Both the position numbers and the translations under genes were made by a program. Of a DNA stretch of 10,297 nucleotides, positions 6,783-10,297 are shown piece after piece (the stretch's first letter is position 1; every line of letters begins with the position of its first letter). The DNA is from Dictyocoela muelleri. Its lineage: Eukaryota > Microsporidia. The stretch spans positions 1 through 10,297 of the forward strand of contig SDVU01000823.1 in assembly GCA_016256075.1 (NCBI GenBank), written 5' to 3'. The notes beneath the pieces were generated by a model that had not been told where the DNA came from, ran no database searches, and saw only the letters and a program-made list of their open reading frames with translations.

Positions 6783-7575
6783 CTAAATGCAAATTTTGCT
6801 AAAAAAATCTTCAATATTATTATAAGAAACGCCATGTTCTCGTCTTATATCGCCTTTCAAGTGACACCAAAGTTTTTAAATTTTCTTTGAAGATTCACCT
6901 TCCTCATTAACAAAACCATGTGTATGGTGTACAATTTTGCGCCTTAATCCTAGATATCTTGCTGTTTGCACGTATGAAGGGTATCTATCTGTTACCAATA
7001 TACTTCCGGGTCGAACATATCGATAGAATTCTTCAGTAATTGTATCAACACGGCGGTCAGGTAATATTTATAATAAAAACTTCCTTATATCATTTTTTTT
7101 AATTATGTCTAATAACCAGATTGTTCTATGTAAATTACCATCGGCTGAAGAGGAATTACGTATAGCCCCGTTCCTTGAAGTAACTTTTTTATCAGCTTCA
7201 ATGTAAATCCCCTCACCCCCTAACATTTCTTCACCATTTATGATATTTTATATATGTCATTTTATATCTTTTTTATTCATGAAAATGTTTTTTCGTTGAA
7301 AGAAAATAAACCATCAAATAAATAATTAGAAATATTAAACATAGCTAGATATACAGTGAATAGAATTGCTGGTATATCAATCTGTATAGAATAAAAGAGG
7401 TTCTAGTTAATATAGTTTAAGAGAAAGTACAATTTCGTTTACTGCACCGATAAATATAAATAAAAGTTTCCGACTTTCTCTGTTTCTTTAAAGGTACAGG
7501 AAAAGTACATTTCGAACTATTGATATGTTTTGCACAACGCGAATCGTCAATAAATATTCTACTGCGGAATCCAAG
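6783..7575 (-). pseudogene. ISXO2/Merlin-like transposase pseudogene
   Basis: A single minus frame, 6783-7250, shows the DDE domain: EEMLGGEGIYIEADKKV with the first Asp (7191-7193), then SILVTDRYPSY with the second Asp (6987-6989), then VHHTHGFVNEEGE and KLWCHLKGDIRREHG. The frame has in-frame stops at 7068-7070 and 6876-6878. The second stands exactly where the family has its third catalytic residue (IE-LW), a GAA-to-TAA type change. Upstream, 7420-7575 reads as a decayed N-terminal zinc ribbon in other frames (RIFIDDSRCAKH, SSKCTFPVPL, YRCSKRNCTFS), with several further breaks between 7250 and 7420. It is inactive. Compared with the transposase at 192-1075 it is a distinct lineage, sharing only family-level motifs. 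Confidence 0.82.
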
Positions 7576-7649
7576 CAATGAAATATTTTATTATTATAAA
7601 AATGATTTTCAACCTAAGGAGGTCTATTTTTTTAAAAGAAATTGATTTA

Positions 7650-7693
7650 CCGCCGAAAACACACAACTTGTAAATGTTGTGCGTTTTCTTCGG
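7650..7693. repeat. 18-bp-stem hairpin at the 5' end of the second element
   Basis: CCGCCGAAAACACACAAC (7650-7667) pairs with GTTGTGCGTTTTCTTCGG (7676-7693) over the loop TTGTAAAT, with few mismatches. A homologous hairpin (GAAAACGCACAAAA / TTTTGTGTGTTTTCTTCG) lies at 3935-3975. The stem is kept in both copies although the bases differ in places. Confidence 0.75.
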
Positions 7694-7702
7694 TAGCCCC
7701 CG

Positions 7703-7933
7703 GATGCGCATCTCGGCAAATATTAGCGAAAAATACATGAGAGCCTCTAATTACACTTATCCATCCGATTCATTGATAAAAGAAAATTGCTTTAACAGTT
7801 CTGGGCCTCTGGGGGTAACTTAGTAGTGACGTATTATTGGAACACAATGAACTGGAGGTCTAAATGCTAGGGTAAAAAACAACTGTCTAGCTGGCAACTA
7901 TGGATGTTGTTCACTTGTAAAATAAATATATAC
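7703..7933 (+). repeat. Dispersed repeat family, copy A
   Basis: This copy of about 230 bp aligns by eye with copy B at 8071-8306. Shared blocks include CGCATCTCG, TCATTGATAAAA-GAAAAT, CTGGGCTTCTGGG-like, AGTGACGTATTATTGGAACAC and GGCAACTATGGATGTTGT. It is A/T-rich at its right end. The nature is unknown: a non-autonomous element or a solo long terminal repeat are both possible. No coding sequence lies within it. Its left edge abuts the hairpin of the second Merlin-like element. Confidence 0.7.
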
Positions 7934-8070
7934 CGCTAAATTTTATTCACGGACCGGCAAATTTTGTTCCACAGAACGGGGTTGGCGACTACTGGTATAG
8001 CAGATTAAGACTTTGTCAAAAAAAGAAAAAGAAGTAGATGGGACTCTCCTAGGAGTGGGGATGAGTGTGG
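7934..8070. other. Spacer between repeat copies A and B
   Basis: This is a less AT-rich stretch without a recognisable gene. It contains CTACTGGTATAGCAGATTA (about 7988-8006), loosely like the terminal hairpin of the SINE-like copies at 3528-3547 and 3839-3856. It also has the near-palindrome GACTCTCCTAGGAGTGGGG. Both are weak resemblances. Confidence 0.35.
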
Positions 8071-8306
8071 CGACGCATCTCGCCCAAAAGTAGTGAAAAA
8101 TAAAAATTTATGAAAAGCCACTAATTACCTGTATCCTGCGGAGTCATTGATAAAAAGAAAATTTCGTATACCGCTGGGCTTCTGGGTAGCTTAGGAAGTG
8201 ACGTGTTATCGGAACACCAAGAACCAAATGTCTAAAGACCAAATATGGTGACAACTCTCCGGGTTGGCAGCTATGGATGTTGTCAGCATGTAATATATAT
8301 ATATAT
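8071..8306 (+). repeat. Dispersed repeat family, copy B
   Basis: This is the direct partner of copy A. It shows GCGGAGTCATTGATAAAAAG, CTGGGCTTCTGGGTAGCTTAG, GAAGTGACGTGTTATCGGAA, and CTCTCCGGGTTGGCAGCTAT followed by GGATGTTGTCAGCATGTAA and a TA run. It is much closer to copy C at the window's right end than to copy A, suggesting B and C are younger relatives. Confidence 0.75.
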
Positions 8307-8873
8307 ATTTGCGCAAATGTCCCTTTTTGCGCAAACGTCTTTTCGCCATTTCAAATCACCCTTACCAAATCTTTATCCAAAAAATCTAGATATTGCTAAA
8401 AAAAATTAATTAAAAAAAGATTAATTTGTCAGAATATCAAATATTTTTATGTATGGGCACTTCGTTACGCACATTAAATGATTAATGATTAAATTCAAAA
8501 CAATTTGTATTTATAAAAATTTATTTTTCGAAAAATTAGAATTTTGAATAAAAAGCAAAAATTAAAATTGTTGATCAAAGGACAGGTCCTTAATTTTAAA
8601 GACTAGAAAAATTTTAAAATAAAAATTTTTATTTTTTAAAAAATGATATAATTTAAATATTTTTAAAATTTGTAATTTGCTGTAGATGTGTATTAAAATA
8701 AATTTAAATCAAAATTTGAATTGTTATAACTTTAAACGGGTTTATCATGAATAATTTGAATCACTTTAAAAAGCTAATTCATTGTTTTCTCTAATAAATA
8801 TGACTATATAAAAATTATTAATAAGCCTTTTAAAAAATAAAATACCAACAATAAAAAAAATTGGTGAACGATT
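8307..8873. other. AT-rich 3' flank of RPT1
   Basis: No gene was found. At 8307-8335 there are two close copies of a short palindrome, ATTTGCGCAAAT (8307-8318) and TTTGCGCAAA (8326-8335), followed by CGTCTTTTCGCC. The rest is A/T-rich with many TTTTAAAAAT-like runs. It includes the region downstream of the RPT1 stop on the minus strand. No clear AATAAA signal on that strand was found in the first 100 bases after the stop. Confidence 0.5.
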
Positions 8874-10094
8874 TTAATTGTAAGTCATATATTTCGGTGT
8901 AGCACTAAACTTAGAATATCCTTTGATAACTTTATCTACTGCTTTAATAAAATCTTCTTCTGTGGCAATTTTTCTTCTTTCACGAATTGCGAACATACCT
9001 GCTTCAGTGCAAACACTACGTAACTCTGCACCTGTAGAATTTGGACATAGTCTAGCTAACAACTCATATCGAATGTTAGGGCTAGTGCTCATTGATTTAG
9101 TATGAATTTTAAATATTTTTGTTCGTGCTTCAAGATCAGGTAATGAAAATTCAATTTTCCTATCCAGACGACCAGGCCTCATTAGTGCTGGATCAAGAGT
9201 GTCGGGCCTGTTCGTAGCCATAAGAACTTTTATATTCCCTCTAGATTCGAAACCATCTAGCTGATTGATAAGTTCTAACATTGTTCTTTGAACCTCGTTA
9301 TCACCATCTTCTTCGAATCTGGTGCCGCCAAATGCATCGACTTCGTCAAAAAATATAATACAAGCCTGTTTACTTCTGGCTAAATCAAAAATTTCTCTAA
9401 CCATTCGCGCACCCTCACCAACATATTTTTGGACTAATTCAGATCCAATAACACGAATAAAAGTTGCATCGGTCCTATTTGCAACTGCCCTTGCCAGTAA
9501 AGTTTTACCCGTACCTGGCGGACCATAAAGAAGAACACCTTTGGGAGGATCAATTCCTAACTCAATATACCGTTCAGGGTTTATCAAAGGCATTTCAACA
9601 ACCTCTTTAATTTTTTCAATTTCTTCTTTACACCCACCAATATCGTCATACGTAACATCAGGCTTTTCTTCAACTTGCATTAGTGTAACACTCGCATCAA
9701 TCTTTCTTGGTAGTGGCTTCATAATTGAATATTTCATCCTATCAACACCAACACGCATACCCTCTTCTAATTTTGAAACGTCTAGAGTCTTCTTTTTTCC
9801 GACAATAAACTTTGCCATTTGACGAATATTTATCATAAACTGATAATCTTTCTCACCTTTGATTATTTTGCTAAGTGTTGCAACTTGTAGAGGCTGATCC
9901 ACCTGAATTCTTGTACGGTCTAGGTGCAGGTTCCATGTAGATGGCGGTGCTATACCAGTCTCTACTTCCCTTGTACCCTGTTTTATACTTATTGTATCAA
10001 ATGTTTCCCTAATTTCTTTTTCGAGATCAGTAATTGCTTCACTGTAGTAGTTTTTTCCGTAGCTGAAAAGTGCGTTAAGTTCTTTTGAATCCAT
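8874..10094 (-). CDS. RPT1: 26S proteasome regulatory subunit, AAA ATPase Rpt1 (PSMC2 ortholog)
   Basis: One of six ATPases of the 19S base ring, which unfold ubiquitinated substrates and thread them into the 20S core in cytosol and nucleus. The 406-residue frame is intact and intronless. Residues 5-35 fit the N-terminal coiled coil. The OB-like region spans about 60-135 ([22 protein letters not shown]). The AAA module has Walker A GPPGTGKT (191-198), pore loop KYVGEG (223-228), Walker B IIFFDE (246-251), sensor 1 MATN (292-295) and arginine fingers in RPGR (306-309). [17 protein letters not shown] and the C-terminus [12 protein letters not shown] are specific to Rpt1 rather than Rpt2-6; Rpt1 lacks a standard HbYX tail. 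It is about 27 residues shorter than human PSMC2, all at the N-terminus, as expected for compact microsporidian proteins. The ATG is supported by CCCC just upstream. Confidence 0.97.
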   Translation of the reverse strand: MDSKELNALFSYGKNYYSEAITDLEKEIRETFDTISIKQGTREVETGIAPPSTWNLHLDRTRIQVDQPLQVATLSKIIKGEKDYQFMINIRQMAKFIVGKKKTLDVSKLEEGMRVGVDRMKYSIMKPLPRKIDASVTLMQVEEKPDVTYDDIGGCKEEIEKIKEVVEMPLINPERYIELGIDPPKGVLLYGPPGTGKTLLARAVANRTDATFIRVIGSELVQKYVGEGARMVREIFDLARSKQACIIFFDEVDAFGGTRFEEDGDNEVQRTMLELINQLDGFESRGNIKVLMATNRPDTLDPALMRPGRLDRKIEFSLPDLEARTKIFKIHTKSMSTSPNIRYELLARLCPNSTGAELRSVCTEAGMFAIRERRKIATEEDFIKAVDKVIKGYSKFSATPKYMTYN

Positions 10095-10163
10095 TGGGGT
10101 TGATATTTAAATTAAAAAATAAATTGCAAATTTAAATTAGATTTTTAATTTTGTTAAAACGAT
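10095..10163 (-). promoter_or_regulatory. Short RPT1 upstream region with C-rich start signal
   Basis: On the minus strand the gene is preceded by AAATATCAACCCCA then ATG. A C-run just before the start codon is a known microsporidian promoter feature; the transposase at 192 also has CACCC before its ATG. The remaining 60 bases are A/T only in large part. Beyond 10163 the dispersed repeat copy C begins, so the unique promoter is at most about 70 bp. Confidence 0.5.
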
Positions 10164-10297
10164 TATATATTACATGTTGACAACATCCATAGCTGCCAAC
10201 CCGGAGAGTTGTCTCCTACTGTGGTCTAAGACCTTTGGTTCTTGGTGTTCCAATAATACGTCACTACCTAAGCTACCCAGAAGCCCAGCTGTATACG
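10163..10297 (-). repeat. Dispersed repeat family, copy C (partial, cut by window end)
   Basis: This is the reverse complement of copy B: TATATTACATGTTGACAACATC, CATAGCTGCCAACCCGGAGA, GTTCTTGGTGTTCC, AATACGTCACTACCTAAGC and ACCCAGAAGCCCAGC all match copy B with few changes. It lies directly upstream of RPT1 in the same transcriptional sense as that gene. The rest of the copy lies beyond the window. Confidence 0.75.

Larger units (their letters stand above)
6640..7693 (-). mobile_element. Second Merlin/ISXO2-like DNA transposon, decayed
   Basis: The element encloses the minus-strand transposase relic at 6783-7575. Its 5' side ends in a strong hairpin at 7650-7693. Its 3' side carries a conserved block at 6693-6716 and a hairpin at 6641-6667. 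Both the 5' hairpin and the 3' block recur, same order and orientation, in the short copy at 3905-4076, which supports them as element ends. No long terminal inverted repeat like that of the element at 10-1260 is visible, so it is a different subfamily. The 5' boundary may extend further, because the adjacent repeat at 7703 shares a GAGATGCG stretch. Confidence 0.65.

Noticed and set aside
8923-9822. Three plus-strand open frames of 60 to 93 codons
   Set aside because: They are antisense shadows of the strongly conserved RPT1 gene.
8874-10094. Another proteasome ATPase (Rpt2-Rpt6) or an archaeal PAN homolog
   Set aside because: The linker VEEKPDVTY, the OB-region [10 protein letters not shown] and the C-terminus YMTYN match Rpt1 specifically.

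Overview
The window looks like a repeat-dense stretch of an AT-rich eukaryotic genome, most probably microsporidian. The evidence is one intact, intronless and N-terminally shortened 26S proteasome ATPase gene (RPT1), with a C-rich motif directly before its ATG as often seen in microsporidia. It sits beside decayed Merlin/ISXO2-like transposons, a family known from expanded microsporidian genomes. The genus cannot be fixed from this sequence.

Layout from left to right. Positions 10-1260 hold a decayed Merlin DNA transposon with terminal inverted repeats of about 125 bp. Its right end runs into an inverted second terminal repeat, giving a 257-bp palindrome. Positions 1383-2123 are AT-rich, with a 16-bp tandem repeat, several hairpins and a less AT-rich island that was not identified. 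Positions 2124-2980 form an 857-bp palindrome built from three smaller palindromes; the first and third belong to one family. Positions 3079-3357 (minus) hold an open frame without a proper start, a possible gene fragment. Positions 3366-3550 and 3695-3860 are two diverged copies of a tRNA-headed, SINE-like repeat. Positions 3905-4076 look like a deletion derivative of the second Merlin-like element. Positions 4131-4780 are a pair of inverted tRNA-headed repeats ending in a GC-rich hairpin.

The right half continues the pattern. About 5519-6491 is an old pogo/jerky-type (DDE_1) transposase relic on the plus strand. About 6640-7693 is a second Merlin/ISXO2-like element on the minus strand, whose third catalytic Glu position is a stop codon. 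Positions 7703-8306 carry two direct copies of a repeat of about 230 bp. A third, inverted copy starts about 70 bp upstream of RPT1 and runs off the window.

The only gene clearly under selection is RPT1 at 8874-10094 (minus). Everything else reads as mobile DNA and its debris: at least two transposase superfamilies, two tRNA-headed repeat families and several palindromic MITE-like units. The most unusual features are the palindrome of palindromes, the SINE-like families, and the hairpin-ended element present as both a decayed full copy and a short derivative. All similarities were judged by eye; no alignment or database search was run.
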